This document shows positions 25,884 to 38,629 of a stretch of 64,000 nucleotides of DNA, piece by piece. This DNA is from Hypoxylon rubiginosum (lineage: Eukaryota; Ascomycota; Sordariomycetes; Xylariales; Hypoxylaceae), in the NCBI GenBank assembly GCA_902806565.1, contig CADCXA010000059.1, positions 372,001-436,000 on the forward strand. Reading direction: 5' to 3'. The notes below the pieces were generated by a model that saw only the letters and a list, made by a program, of their open reading frames with translations, was not told where the DNA came from and ran no database searches. Numbering within the stretch: position 1 is the first letter of the stretch; each line of letters begins with the position of its first letter. The position numbers and the translations under genes were made by a program.

Positions 25884-28800
25884 TAATAATAATTTAAATT
25901 TAAATATTTTAATATAGTTTTTTAAAAAAATCTATATAAATAATTTATATGTTAAAAAGTATATTATAACTTAAAAATAAATATAAAAAACTATAAATAA
26001 TTTAAAAAACTTAAATATAAATAATTTTATAATTTAATTTATATTAAAATTTAATTTAAATATAATTTTTAAAAAAGAATATAAATTAATAATATAAAAA
26101 CCATTTAAAAATTAAAAATATTATTAATATTATTTTAAATATTATAAAAAAAAGTTAATAATAAAAAACAATTATTTTAAATAAATAAACCGTTATAAAA
26201 AAAATATTATTTTTTTATATATATAGTTTTATAAACTATTTAATATATATATTATTTATTTATATATTAATATAATTATATAAAAAAATTAATTATAATT
26301 TAAATATATAATTTCGTGGTAAAAGTTATAAAAAAAACTTATTTTTATAATAATATTTTTAATATTATTTATATAATTATAAATAAAAAATATTAGTTTT
26401 ATTTATATTTAATTAACTTTTTTTATAATATTTAATTAATATTTAAATTATTATAAAATAAATCGTTTTAAAATAATTAAAATATAAATAAAATAATTTA
26501 TAAAAAGTTTTTTAAAATGGTTTTTATAATATTATTTTAATTAAAAACATTAATTTAATTAATATTAACTGTAATATATACTTATTATTTTTATTTACTA
26601 GCGGTGAAAAATTTATATTTTATTATTATTAAAATTTAATAGTTATTATTTATTATTTAAATTAATTAACCTTTTTTATTATTTTTATTATTAATTTAAA
26701 TTAATTAAAAATAAAAAATAAGCTTTTTTTAAGTTAAACTATAAATAATTAACTTAATATTAATATTTATATTTTTAATTAAAAGTAAAAAATACTTTTA
26801 AATAATATTATAAAAAAAAACTATTTTAATAAATATTATAATATAGTTTAAATAATTAAATACTAAAAGAAAAACTTATTTTATATATATTATTTAATTT
26901 TCTTATTATTATTAAATTATAATTAATTTATAGAACTTATAAATATTAACTATATTATATAAATTAAAATTTTAAAAACTAATATTAATTTAAACGGTAT
27001 TTTATAATAAATAATATTATTTAATATAATATATAAACCTTATAATATAATAAATTCGAAATTATTTTATATAGTTAAAAACTATTATTTTAAAAACTTT
27101 TTAAAGTTATTTTATTTTAAAATTATAATTAAGTTAAATAAATATTTAATATATAAATAAAAACTATATATTAAAATCCTAAGCTATTTAAAATTAATAA
27201 AGTAAAATAATAATTAAATAATATTATATAATTTTTTTTTAATTATAAATATTAAATATATATTAATATTAAAATTTATATTATTATAAAAATAATTAAA
27301 TATATTTATAAATATATTTATAAAAATAATAATTAAATTATAACTTATTTATATTAAAAAGAAATATTATTATAATAAGATTAAAATTAAAATTAATCTT
27401 ATAATAAAATTATTAAATATTTATATAATTATTTTATTAAATTATATAAATTAATATATTATTTTTTAAAATTTTTAATTTATGATATATATTTATTTAT
27501 TTAACTTTTAATTATTTATTTAAAAAGGAAAAATAAAATAAAATATTATATTAAAAATAACTTTAAATTAATAATAAAAACCTTAAAATAAAACTATATA
27601 ATTTTTATAACGTAATTTAAATATAATAGAATTTATAAAAATAATTAAAATATTTTATATTAGGATTTTTTATATTTATTTTAATAATATATAAAAAAAA
27701 AAAAATAAAATACAAGTAAAAAATAATAAGAAAACTTAATTAAATATATTTTATTTACTTAAAAATTAGTAAAAAATTTTATTTATAAATATTTTTTATT
27801 TTAATTTTTAAAACTAAAAATTAATTTAATTTAATAAAATATAATAATATTTAATATTTAACATTTTAAAACACTTATTAAATTTAAGGTTTTTTAAAAA
27901 ATAATAATTATTAAAAGAATTTCTTTAAAAAAATATAAGTATTTTTAATTAATAGTTAATTAAAAGTTATTTTTATATATATTTTATAAAAAAATAACAT
28001 TTAAAATTTAATTTATATTTAAAATAAGTTTTAAAAATTTATATATAATAATTTAATATAAATATTTAATAAAATATAAAACTTATTTAGTTTAATTAAA
28101 ATTATTTATTTAAATGATAATTTATATTTAATTAAAATAGTTATTATAAACTTAAAAAATTAAAATAAAATAAGTTTTTTTTTATTTTAATTTAATTAAA
28201 AAGAGGTTTATATTAATTATTTATTTAAAAAAAAGTTAAATTATAATTATAATATTAAAATAAATTTATATAATAAAATGTTTTTAATATTAAATAATAA
28301 TTAATATATTATATATAATATTATTATAATAACTATTAAATAAACCTTTTTTTTTATATATTTTTATTTATAAAACCTAGTTAAAACTAAGAAAACTTTT
28401 TTATATTTAATATTTTATTATTATTATTAATTAAAAAAAAAAGTTATATTATATATAGTTTTATTTAATATTATAATGTTTTTATTACCTAATAAAAAAA
28501 TTATTTATTTATAGTTTAAAATTTTTATTATTTTAAATAGTGATTTAATATATAATATTTAAAAAGAATTAATAAAAATAAGTTTTTTTTAATAAATATT
28601 ATTAATTATTTAAAATAAAGTTATTATATAATATAAGTATATATTTAAAATAATCTATAAAATACTATATAATATATAAAAAAATTAATTTTTATTTAAT
28701 AAAATATTTACTTTATTTAAAAAAAACTTTATATAAATTTTATTTATAGTTAAAAAAGAATTAAAATTATAAATTATCGATATTTATTTATAAAATTCGT

Positions 28801-29729
28801 TTTTATAGTTTAAGTTTTAAAAGTTATATTTAATAAAAAATATAAAAATTTAATAAAATAATATAAAAAATATAAAATTTTTATAATAATTTTAAATAAT
28901 TTTTTATAACCTTAAAGTTAATAAATTAATATTATTATTTAATATAATAAAAATATTTAATAATATTAAAAATTTTTATAATTATATTTATTTAAAAAGT
29001 TTTTTAAATAATATATTATATAATTTAAACGTTTTTATTTTTAAGTTTATTTTATTTATATATAACATGTTTATATAAAAAATTAATAATAATTTAATAT
29101 TTAATATTTTTAAAAAAAATTAAGAATATTTTTTAGTAAATAAATTTATTTAAATAAATAATTAATAGGTTAAAAAAATGTTAATTAAAATAGTTTAAAT
29201 TTTATAATTAAAAAAAATACCACCAGTTAAATTAAAATTAAAAGTTGGTTTTTTTATTATAATATTATATAATTTAAATCCTGATTAAAACTTTTATAAT
29301 AACATTTAAATAATTATAATTTAATTTAATAAATATAATATAAAAATTAAAAATTTTAACAGGTTATTTAATAAAATAAAATATATTTTATTAAAAGTTA
29401 AATTAATTTAAAATAATAAAAATTAATTATTTATATAATTTAAATAATAGTTTTTAATATTAGTTTATTTTATTATAATTATAAATAAATTATAAAAATA
29501 ATTTTTTAATATAATTAATATTAATTAAAAGATTTTTATATTTATATATAAGTAATTTTATATAACTATATTAAAAGTTAAATTTATTTAAAAGTTAAAA
29601 ATCCTGAAAATATTAAAAGCGAAATTTAATAAGTTATTAAATATTATATATTTTAAAGTTTTATAAAAATTAATAAATAATTAAAAAAAAATATTATAAA
29701 TAATATTATATTTAATATATATATTATAA

Positions 29730-29919
29730 GATAATATAAATAAAATTATTATATAAAATAACACGTGTAAAGCTTTAAATTTTATATATAATTATAAGGC
29801 TTAAATTTTATATTATATATTTATATTTAAAAGATTTAAAGTTAAATAGTTTTATTTTTTATATAACATTAGTTTTTATTTTTATTTTTATTATTATTTT
29901 AATTATATAGCTTTTTTTT
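29730..29919 (+). repeat. 190-bp direct repeat, copy 1
   Basis: It matches 30901-31091 with one 1-bp indel in a T run; other differences are transitions. It keeps ACACGTGTAAAGC where the other copy reads GTATATATAAAGC. Possibly the LTR of a short or deleted element. Confidence 0.7.
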
Positions 29920-30387
29920 GTTTCTTTTTTTTTTTTTTTTTTTTATTTATTAATATTAATTAATCTTATTAACTAATAAATTAAACAATAAGTTTTTAAA
30001 ATAAAATAAACGGTGTTAAAGTTTTATTTATTTTAAAATAAAATAAAAACTATATTTACGTTAATAAAAATTCTTAAAATATAATTCCGTTTATTTTTAA
30101 AGTTATATTATTTTATATTTCTAGAATTTTTAAAAACTTTAAGTTATAATTTTATATATTTTAATATATCGTTGTTTTATATATTTTAAATTTACGTTTT
30201 ATTATATAAAATAAATTTAAATTAAATGTTTTATTAGCTAGGTTTAATAATATTAATAACGTTTTAATATTATTAACCGATTATATAAAAAAGATTTTAC
30301 TAGATAAATTTAAAAACCTGGAAATATAATTCCGTTTATTTTATATTATACCGTTTTATATTTTTTTAGTTTTATATTTATTATATA

Positions 30388-30660
30388 ACGATTTTAATTA
30401 TATAAAAAATTTATTATAAAAACTATAAAAACTTTTTTATTAAACTAATTTATAAAACTACGATTTTAACCGTACGATAAATTTATTATAAAAATTATAA
30501 AAACTTATTTATTAGATTAATTTATAGATTTTTATTTATTATATATTAATTTAAACTATATAAAAAATTTATAAATATATTTAATAATAAATAAATCTTA
30601 TAATTTTTTATTAAATTATTAAGATTTTAATTATATAAAAAATTTATAAAATATTTTTAT
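30388..30660. repeat. 72-bp tandem repeat with worn flanking copies
   Basis: Units starting ACGATTTTAA at 30388 and 30460 align over 72 bp. Weaker copies of the same motif (TATATAAAAAATTTA) follow near 30560 and 30630. Confidence 0.55.
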
Positions 30661-30900
30661 TTTAAATTAAACTTTAAACTTTTAAACTAAATTTTTAATT
30701 AATTAAATTTATATATAGCTTTTTTATATAACATTTTTACGTATAACATTTTAATAAATTAATATATATATATATAATAAAAAAAAAGAAAAATTATTAA
30801 TGTTAAATTAATTTAATTAATTAAATTATAAAGAATTTATAAAGGTTTTAAATAATAATTACGTTATATTAAAAAGAGAAAAAAAAAATAATTAATATAA

Positions 30901-31091
30901 AATAATATAAATAAGGTTATTATATAAAATGGTATATATAAAGCTTTAAATTTTATATATAATTATAAGGTTTAAATTTTATATTATATATTTATATTTA
31001 AAAAATTTAAAGTTAAATAGCTTTATTTTTTATATAATATTAGTTTTTTATTTTTATTTTTATTATTATTTTAATTATATAGCTTTTTTTT
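30901..31091 (+). repeat. 190-bp direct repeat, copy 2
   Basis: The partner of 29730-29919, 1,171 bp downstream in the same orientation. The DNA between them holds further short tandem repeats but no gene. Confidence 0.7.
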
Positions 31092-33258
31092 TTTATTATT
31101 ATTTTATTTACCGATATATATAAAACATTTTTAATTAATTATTTAACTTATTTTTATTTTTTAAAATAAAAAGTTTTTTTTTATTTTAAATTTTTTTTTT
31201 TATTATATTAAATAATTAAAATAATAAATTATAAATTATTTTAATTATTTTAAATAAATAAGTGTTAATTAACCTTTATTTTATTATAGGTTTTATATTT
31301 TTTTTAATTATTAATAATAAAAAATTATATTAAAAAGAAATTAAAATTAATATAAAAATATTAATTAATATATTATTTATTTTAATATATTTATTAGTAA
31401 TTATTAAAAAAATTAATTATTATTATTTAAGTTTATTAATATTTATATATTATATATTAAATTAATAAAAGTATTTATTTTTAATATTATTATAATAATA
31501 ATTAATATATATATTATTAAAATAATTAAATAAAATAATATAATATTAAAATTTATTATTATTTATTTTATAGTTAATATAATTTTATTTTAAGGGTAAA
31601 ATAATATTATATATTTATATATAAGTAATTAATAATAATTAAAATTTTTAAGTTAATTAAAAAAAATTAATATAAATTTAATTTTATAGTTAATAATTAA
31701 TATTTTATTTAATTTAATTTTTTTATAATAATAAACTTGGTTTTTATATTATATATTTAATAAAAAATTTATTTAATAATAAGTTATTAAATTATTAATA
31801 AAATGTTTATTTAGAAAAATAATAAAGTTTAATATATATATAAATTATTAAATATTAAAATTATAATATTATTTACTTTTATTTTTTTAATTTTAATTAA
31901 GATTTATTATATATATTTAATTAAATCTTTATTATTTTTTAATATAAAATAATTATTATTTTTACTAATATAATAAAAAATCTTAAATATATAAAATAAA
32001 ATTAAAAAATAATTTAATTTGTTTTAATTTAAAATTAATATTTATTTTTAATTAAGTTTAAAAAAGTTAAAATAATTTATATTATAAAATAATAAATTTA
32101 ATAAATAAAAGTTAACGTGTTAATTATTATTATTTTAATTTATAAAGTTATAAAATTATTTTTTTAATTTAATAATAATAATTATTATAAATATTATTAT
32201 TATAAATATTATTTTTATAATATAAAAAAGTTAAAATAAAATTAAAAGGTTTTTTAAAGTTAATAAGGTTTTTTAAGAAATATTTTTTATAAGTTAAAAA
32301 AGGATTTTATAGATTATATAAATTTAAACGATATTAATTAAAAATAATTATAAAAATTTATAAAATTTAAAAGTTTAAACTAAATAATTATTTAAATTAA
32401 ATAAATAAATAAAATATTAAATAATTTAAAATTAATATTATATAAATCGCGTTTTAATAATAGTTTAAAAAAATATATAATAATTAAATATATGTTATAT
32501 ATTAAAAATAAATTAATTTAAAATATATATAAAATAATAAAAAAAATAAAGGTTTTAAATAAATTATAATTATAAAATTAGTTAATATTAATTTAAATAA
32601 GTAAAAATTATTTAATTAAACCTTTTTAACCTTATATTATAAAATTATAATATAAAAAAAGGTTTTATATTTTAAAAATATAAAAAAATATTAATTTAAA
32701 ATTCTTATTAAGTAATATATAAAATAATAAATTAATTTATTAAACCATTTTCTTTTTATTTATATATATGTATTTTATAAAATATTATTTTTTTAAAAAC
32801 ATTTATTTAAAAAATATTATAAATTATATATATAAAAAAATAATATATAAAAAAAAATCTAACCTTTTTAATTATAATATATTAAAAAAATTTTAATTTT
32901 TTATAAATAAAATATTAAAAAAAATTAAACCTTTTAATAAATATAATTATTATAAATATATTTAAAAGTGATTTTATAATTAACTTTAAAATTAATATTA
33001 ATAAGAAATTTAATATTAATAAAAATTATATAAAAAATAATTAAAATAAAATAATTTTTATAATAATTTAAACTTTAATTATTATTATTTATTAAACTAA
33101 ATATAAATATAAATAACTTTAAAATAAAATTAAAATTAATAAGTAAATAAAATAATATAAGTTTAATTTTAATATTTAAATATAAAAAATTAAGTTTAAT
33201 TTTTTTTTTTAATTAAATTAAAAGTTATTATTTAAGTTATTAAAAAAAAAAAAGTTAA

Positions 33259-33259
33259 A

Positions 33260-33314
<55 letters not shown>

Positions 33315-33333
33315 TTATTATTATTATTATTAA
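33259..33333. repeat. ATT trinucleotide microsatellite
   Basis: About 25 ATT units broken by one ATTTTT. A shorter AAT run is also present near 11625-11642. Confidence 0.9.
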
Positions 33334-35854
33334 TAGGTTTAAATTATTTAATATATATTAAAAATATTAATTTTTTATAATAATATTTTTAAAGAAAATA
33401 CTTAAAATTATTATTATTATTAAGTTTTATTTATTTAATATATATTAAATAAACTAAGCACTTATTTAAATATTTAATATTATTTTTTTTTTAGTTTCAT
33501 TTATATTTTTTTTTTTTAATTTCGTTTATATCCTTTTTTTTAACTTTATTTATATTTTATAAAATTTTATTAATATTATTTTTTTAATTAGTTTTTTTAA
33601 TATTAATGGTTTTTATTTTAAAATTAAAAAGTTATTTTATTATTATTATTTACTATATAAATTATTTATTATAAAAACCTTTATATTTAAAAAAAATAAT
33701 AAAATATTTTTAATAAGAAATATTATTATTAAATATTTTAATTATCTTTTTAATAAATAAAATTTAAATGAAATAAATAAATAGAAATTTAATTAAAATA
33801 TAAGGAATTAAATAAAAAAGATAATTATAAAATAACATATATATTTTAATGTTTATATTATAATATTTAATTAATAATTAAAAAATATATAATATTAAAT
33901 AAAATTTATTCTTTTATTTAAAGTTTAATTTTAAATAAATAACAATATAATTCTTATTTTAAATATAATAAAAATCTCGGTAAAAGAATATATAATTAAA
34001 AAAAAAATGTAAATAATATTTAGTAAATTCTTTATAAAATATATATATATTTAATTAATTAATAGTTAAAAATTTATAATTTTAAATATAATATAACTAT
34101 TTTTTAATTTTATTAATTATAATATAAAAACGTAATAATTATAATTAAAATTAAATTTAAAATTAATATAATTAAATAAGTTATTAATATATATATTTTT
34201 TTATTACTTAAATATATTTTTATAAAAAAAATATTTAATACTTTTAAAAAAAAATCATTAAATATAATATCTTAATTATAATAAAAATAATTAATATAAA
34301 TATATATATATAATATTTAAAATTAATTATAATATTTAAACGTATAATTTATATTTATATGGTTTTTATAAAAAACGTGAAAATAATAAATTTTAATATT
34401 AATTAAACTATTTTAAAATATTAATAAATAAAAAATAATTTAATTAATAAAAAAAAAAAAATACAGTTTTTATATACTTTTAATATTATTTTAAATATTT
34501 TTAGTAATAATTATATAAATTTTATAAAATAATAAATAATAAAATTTATTATTATTAGTAATATATAAAATAATTAATATATATAATAAATTATACTTAA
34601 AATAAAAAATATAAATAACTTTTTAAATTTAATTAAATATATTATTATTATTATTAAAAAATATAATAATTATAAATTTTTTTTTTAAATTTATTTTATA
34701 TTTTATATTAATAAAAAATATATTAATAAAAAATAAATATTAAAATAAAAAATAAAAAATTAACTATATATTATATAACTTATTTATATATATAAATAAA
34801 TAATAAATTATTAATATTTTAAGTTTTAAAATAATTTATTATTTAAATATTTAAATAATTTATATAAATAAATCCTTATAATTTTATTTATATTATAATA
34901 AATATAACTTTTTATTATTTATATATATTTAAATTTATATATATTATATTTATATATTTAAAAATAAATAATATTAATAAATTATATTATTTAATTTATA
35001 AGTTATTTTTATATAATTTATATATATAATTATAATATAAACTTAATATATATTATTTAAAATATTTAAAAATAAAACCATTATTTAGTTTTAATTTTTT
35101 AAATTACTTTAATATAATTTTTAATATTAACTATAAAATAATTTATATTATTTATATTATTATTATTAATAACTATTAATATTTAATGGTAAGGAAAAAT
35201 ATTAATATATTATAAATATATAAAAATAAATATAATTTTTATATTTTAAAAACCTTTAAAAGTAAATTATTTATTATATTTAACTATAAAATTTTATTAT
35301 TTAATAACTATTAATAAATCCAACTAATAAATAATATTAAATATTTTTTTATTATAATATTATAATAATTATTTAAATTTACTAATAAAATAATATTAAT
35401 AAATAATTATATTTTTTATTTAAATTTTAATTAGTAAATAATACCTGTTATTTTATTTTTATTATAAAAAAAAATAATAAACTTAAAATATAAATATAAT
35501 AAATTAATTATAAATAAGTTAATTTTAAACAAATTAATTTTAAATAAATTAATTTTAAATAAGTTAATTTTAAATAATAAAATAATATTTTTATAGGTTT
35601 TAATTATTAAAATTATAATAAATTTAAAAAAACTAATAAATAATTATAACTTTTTAATTAAAATTTATTATTTTATAAAAATGTTAATTAAAATTAAAAT
35701 AACTTATATTATATTAAAAATATATTTGATTTAATTTAATAATTATTATATATAAAATTTTATAATTTTATTTTTAAATATAAATAATTTTTTTAATAAT
35801 AATAAAAATTAAATAATAATTTAAAATAATATTTATTATTTATTTAATTATAAC

Positions 35855-35993
35855 CATATAAATATATATTAAAAAAGCGTTTTTAAAATAAAATAATATT
35901 TTTTATTAATAAAAATTTATTATATTTAAATTTTTATTATAATAATAAATATTATTTTATTTTAAAAACGTTTTTTTAATATATATTTATATG
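35855..35993. repeat. Long near-perfect hairpin, arms about 65 bp
   Basis: 35855-35919 is the reverse complement of 35926-35993 apart from one transition (AAGCG against AAACG) and a small indel near the 6-bp loop. Such length exceeds chance pairing even in A+T-rich DNA and suggests a foldback or MITE-like element. Confidence 0.8.
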
Positions 35994-36030
35994 TTTTATT
36001 TAAAGTTTAATATATAATAAAATAATATTT

Positions 36031-37066
36031 ATTAAATTAATAATAATAATAAAAAAATTAATAATATTAAAATATACGTAAAAATAATAATTATATTTAA
36101 TTATAAATTAATTATAACTAAGTTTTAAAATATAAAATATAATTTATAAATATAATTTAAAGTAAATTATATTAACGTTATATATAATTTTATATATATA
36201 TTATAATATAAATTTAATTTCTTATAATTTTATTACTTAAAAATAAAAAAATAATAAAAAATTAAAAGTTTAATTTATTATTAATAAAATTTTAAAAGAA
36301 TAAATATTATAAATAAAAATTATTAAAAATTTTAATTAAAATATATAAACTATAAATAGAAATATTAAAAATAAATAATTAAAAAAAAAGGAAAAAATAA
36401 AATAAAAATTAATAATTAAAAGGTTTAAAATTAAAAAGCTTAAAATTAAAAAATTAATAATTAAAAAATAATTATAAATATTATTTCTTAGTTTTAAAAA
36501 AAGGGTTTTTAAATTTAAATTTAAAATTTAATAATAATAATTTTATTATTTATTATTAATTTTATAAAAAAACTTTTATTATATAAAAATAAAATAAATT
36601 AAAATTAATAATTAATAATTAATAATAATAGTTATAAAAAAAATTTTAAAACTAATAAAAAACTAAAAGTAAAATATATAAAATTAATATTAATTTTAAT
36701 TTATATTAAAACTAAATAATTTAAATTTATATTTAATAATATTATATTTAAATTAAATATTAATTTAATTTTATTATTTAATAATTTTATTAATAATAAT
36801 AATAATATTTAAATTAATAATAAATAAAATTTTAATAAATATAAATATAATAATATTTTAATAGTTAAAATATAAGGAATTAAATTTATATTATAATATA
36901 TATATAAAATTATATATAATATTAATATAATTTATTTTAAGTTATATTTATAAGTTATATTTTACGTTTTAAAACTTAGTTATTATTAATTTATAATTAA
37001 ATATAATTATTATTTTTACGTATATTTTAATATTATTAATTTTTTTATTATTATTATTAATTTAAT
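36031..37066. mobile_element. 1.04-kb element with 196-bp inverted ends (relic)
   Basis: 36031-36226 is the reverse complement of 36871-37066. Differences are mostly transitions, with at least one transversion. The 644-bp centre has no open frame. The structure fits a non-autonomous DNA transposon with long terminal inverted repeats, or two copies of a repeat inserted head to head. No target duplication is readable at the ends. The arms have been altered by RIP-type change. Confidence 0.65.
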
Positions 37067-38348
37067 ATAAAAAAAATAATAATTATTAATTAAAAATTTT
37101 CTAAAAAAAAATTTAATAAAATTTAAATAAAAATTTAAAAAAAATAAAATATAAATATAAATATAAAATATAAAATATAAATAAAATAATTAATATATAT
37201 ATATTAATTAAAAAAAAATAATATAAATTAATAAAAAGTTTTAATAAAAAATAATAAACTTAATAATTAAATATTAATTTTTTAATTTTTATTTTATATT
37301 TTTATAAATAAATTCTAATTAATTTAAATTATATAAAATTAATATAATATAATAATAAAATATTTATATAATTTAAAAAAAAACCTATAGTTTTTTTTTT
37401 AACCATGTTTATATAATTAATTTAACCGTGTTTATATAATTAAATTACATAGTTAGTTTTTAATTAATTTTTTCGTAATAATCTTATTTATTTATTATAA
37501 TAATAATAATAAAATCCGACACGGATCGTAAAACGTAAATATAAAAAAAGAAAAAAAGGTTCAGGTATAAATGCTTGGCTACCTCTTGGCATTATACTTA
37601 TATTCCTGTCGCGTCTAAACTCGCATCGCGGGTTTATCCGCAGTGGATTAGCTTATCTACTCCGCTAAATATGCTGTAAAAAGTGGTCAAACCAGCGCTG
37701 TTGGTTTGAAACTCCGCACGTTGGAGAGCTGACTAGTACAAAACAGGCATAGTTCCCGCACAGGAATCTAGACCCCTGGACCCCTGAGTCTTCAACATCC
37801 GAAGCATCGAACTTTGACCCCACGAAAACGAAAAGAGCCCTCCCAACGACTTCTTACTTGGTCTATTTGTTATGGCACCTGGGTAGATCCACCACTGCAT
37901 ATTCGGTATCAAGGATGTTTCCCGGCATGTTTTAGGCACCCGAATCCGATCTGAGCTTTCTTACCTACCCTCCAGTATGTTTAGGTAAAACGATATACAC
38001 CCTTTCGATGCGTTAAGAGTAGAGGTAACAGTTTCGCTTCTATTGAAACCCGACGTGGTTTACTCTTATTGTTGATAAATCCGATGCATTCCTCTCCTAA
38101 TCGCCACAATTTGTCATGGCGTCGTTCATTCGCCGCCAAATATTAGTAACCGGGCAATGCGGAATAAGGGGAGATCTTACTGCAACATCACGTAGGCCCT
38201 CGCATGACTACCTAGATAGAAAGATAATTGGTATGAGAGCACCGTTATGTCCAATGTGATAGGCATCCATAGCGAAACCCGTTGAGCAATAACGAACCAA
38301 CACCCTTGACTGTCCTATTCCGACCCGCTTGCCCTGCTGCCTATTGCT

Positions 38349-38372
38349 CGGAGTCGGGATCGGAATCGGATT
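38349..38372 (+). promoter_or_regulatory. Four CGG triplets at 6-bp period, candidate Zn2Cys6 site
   Basis: CGG occurs at 38349, 38355, 38361 and 38367, each followed by three variable bases, about 260 bp upstream of the monooxygenase start. Zn2Cys6 regulators typically bind paired CGG triplets. The link to the regulator at 43841-45604 is inference. Confidence 0.4.
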
Positions 38373-38506
38373 CTGTCTCGACCACGAGATAGTAAAGGGT
38401 AACACGCGAGGCCGGACAGCCTCGCCCCCGGATTTTATGCAGATATAATACAGATAGGAGTTGAATACATGGTACGGACACCGCGGTAGCCGTATGTCGT
38501 GAGGAA

Positions 38507-38516
38507 TATATAAATA
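38507..38516 (+). promoter_or_regulatory. TATA-like box of the monooxygenase gene
   Basis: TATATAAATA lies about 114 bp upstream of the ATG at 38630, a usual position for a fungal TATA element. No other core promoter motif competes with it. Confidence 0.45.
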
Positions 38517-38629
38517 CTTGAGGAAGCGTGATCTTTGCGCATGGAAAACATTAGACATCGGCATAGGAACACCAGTAGCGTCACAACAATTCAGCAGATT
38601 AACAGATCAATTACATTCATCGCTCTATC

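Larger units (their letters stand above)
9577..37512. other. 28-kb A+T-rich, RIP-like gene-free block
   Basis: From the right edge of the copia element to about 37512 the DNA is overwhelmingly A and T, with about three to eight G or C per 60-base line. The surviving C is mostly followed by T, and the surviving G mostly preceded by A. CpA and TpG are scarce while TpA is abundant, which is the footprint of RIP. I found no credible gene: the longest frames are low-complexity Lys/Ile/Asn strings. Both edges are abrupt, and the right edge changes to mixed sequence within a few bases near CCGACACGG. Such blocks are normally heterochromatin, a former transposon cluster, or part of a regional centromere. 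The sequence alone does not decide between these. Confidence 0.9.
37513..38629. other. Intergenic, upstream of the monooxygenase
   Basis: Normal-composition DNA resumes at about 37513. The short frames here have no recognisable domain. The stretch holds a CGG triplet array (38349-38372) and a TATA-like motif (38507-38516), listed separately. Confidence 0.6.

Noticed and set aside
37733..38564. Short minus-strand frames upstream of the monooxygenase
   Set aside because: No domains, no splice partners, and they overlap the presumed promoter.
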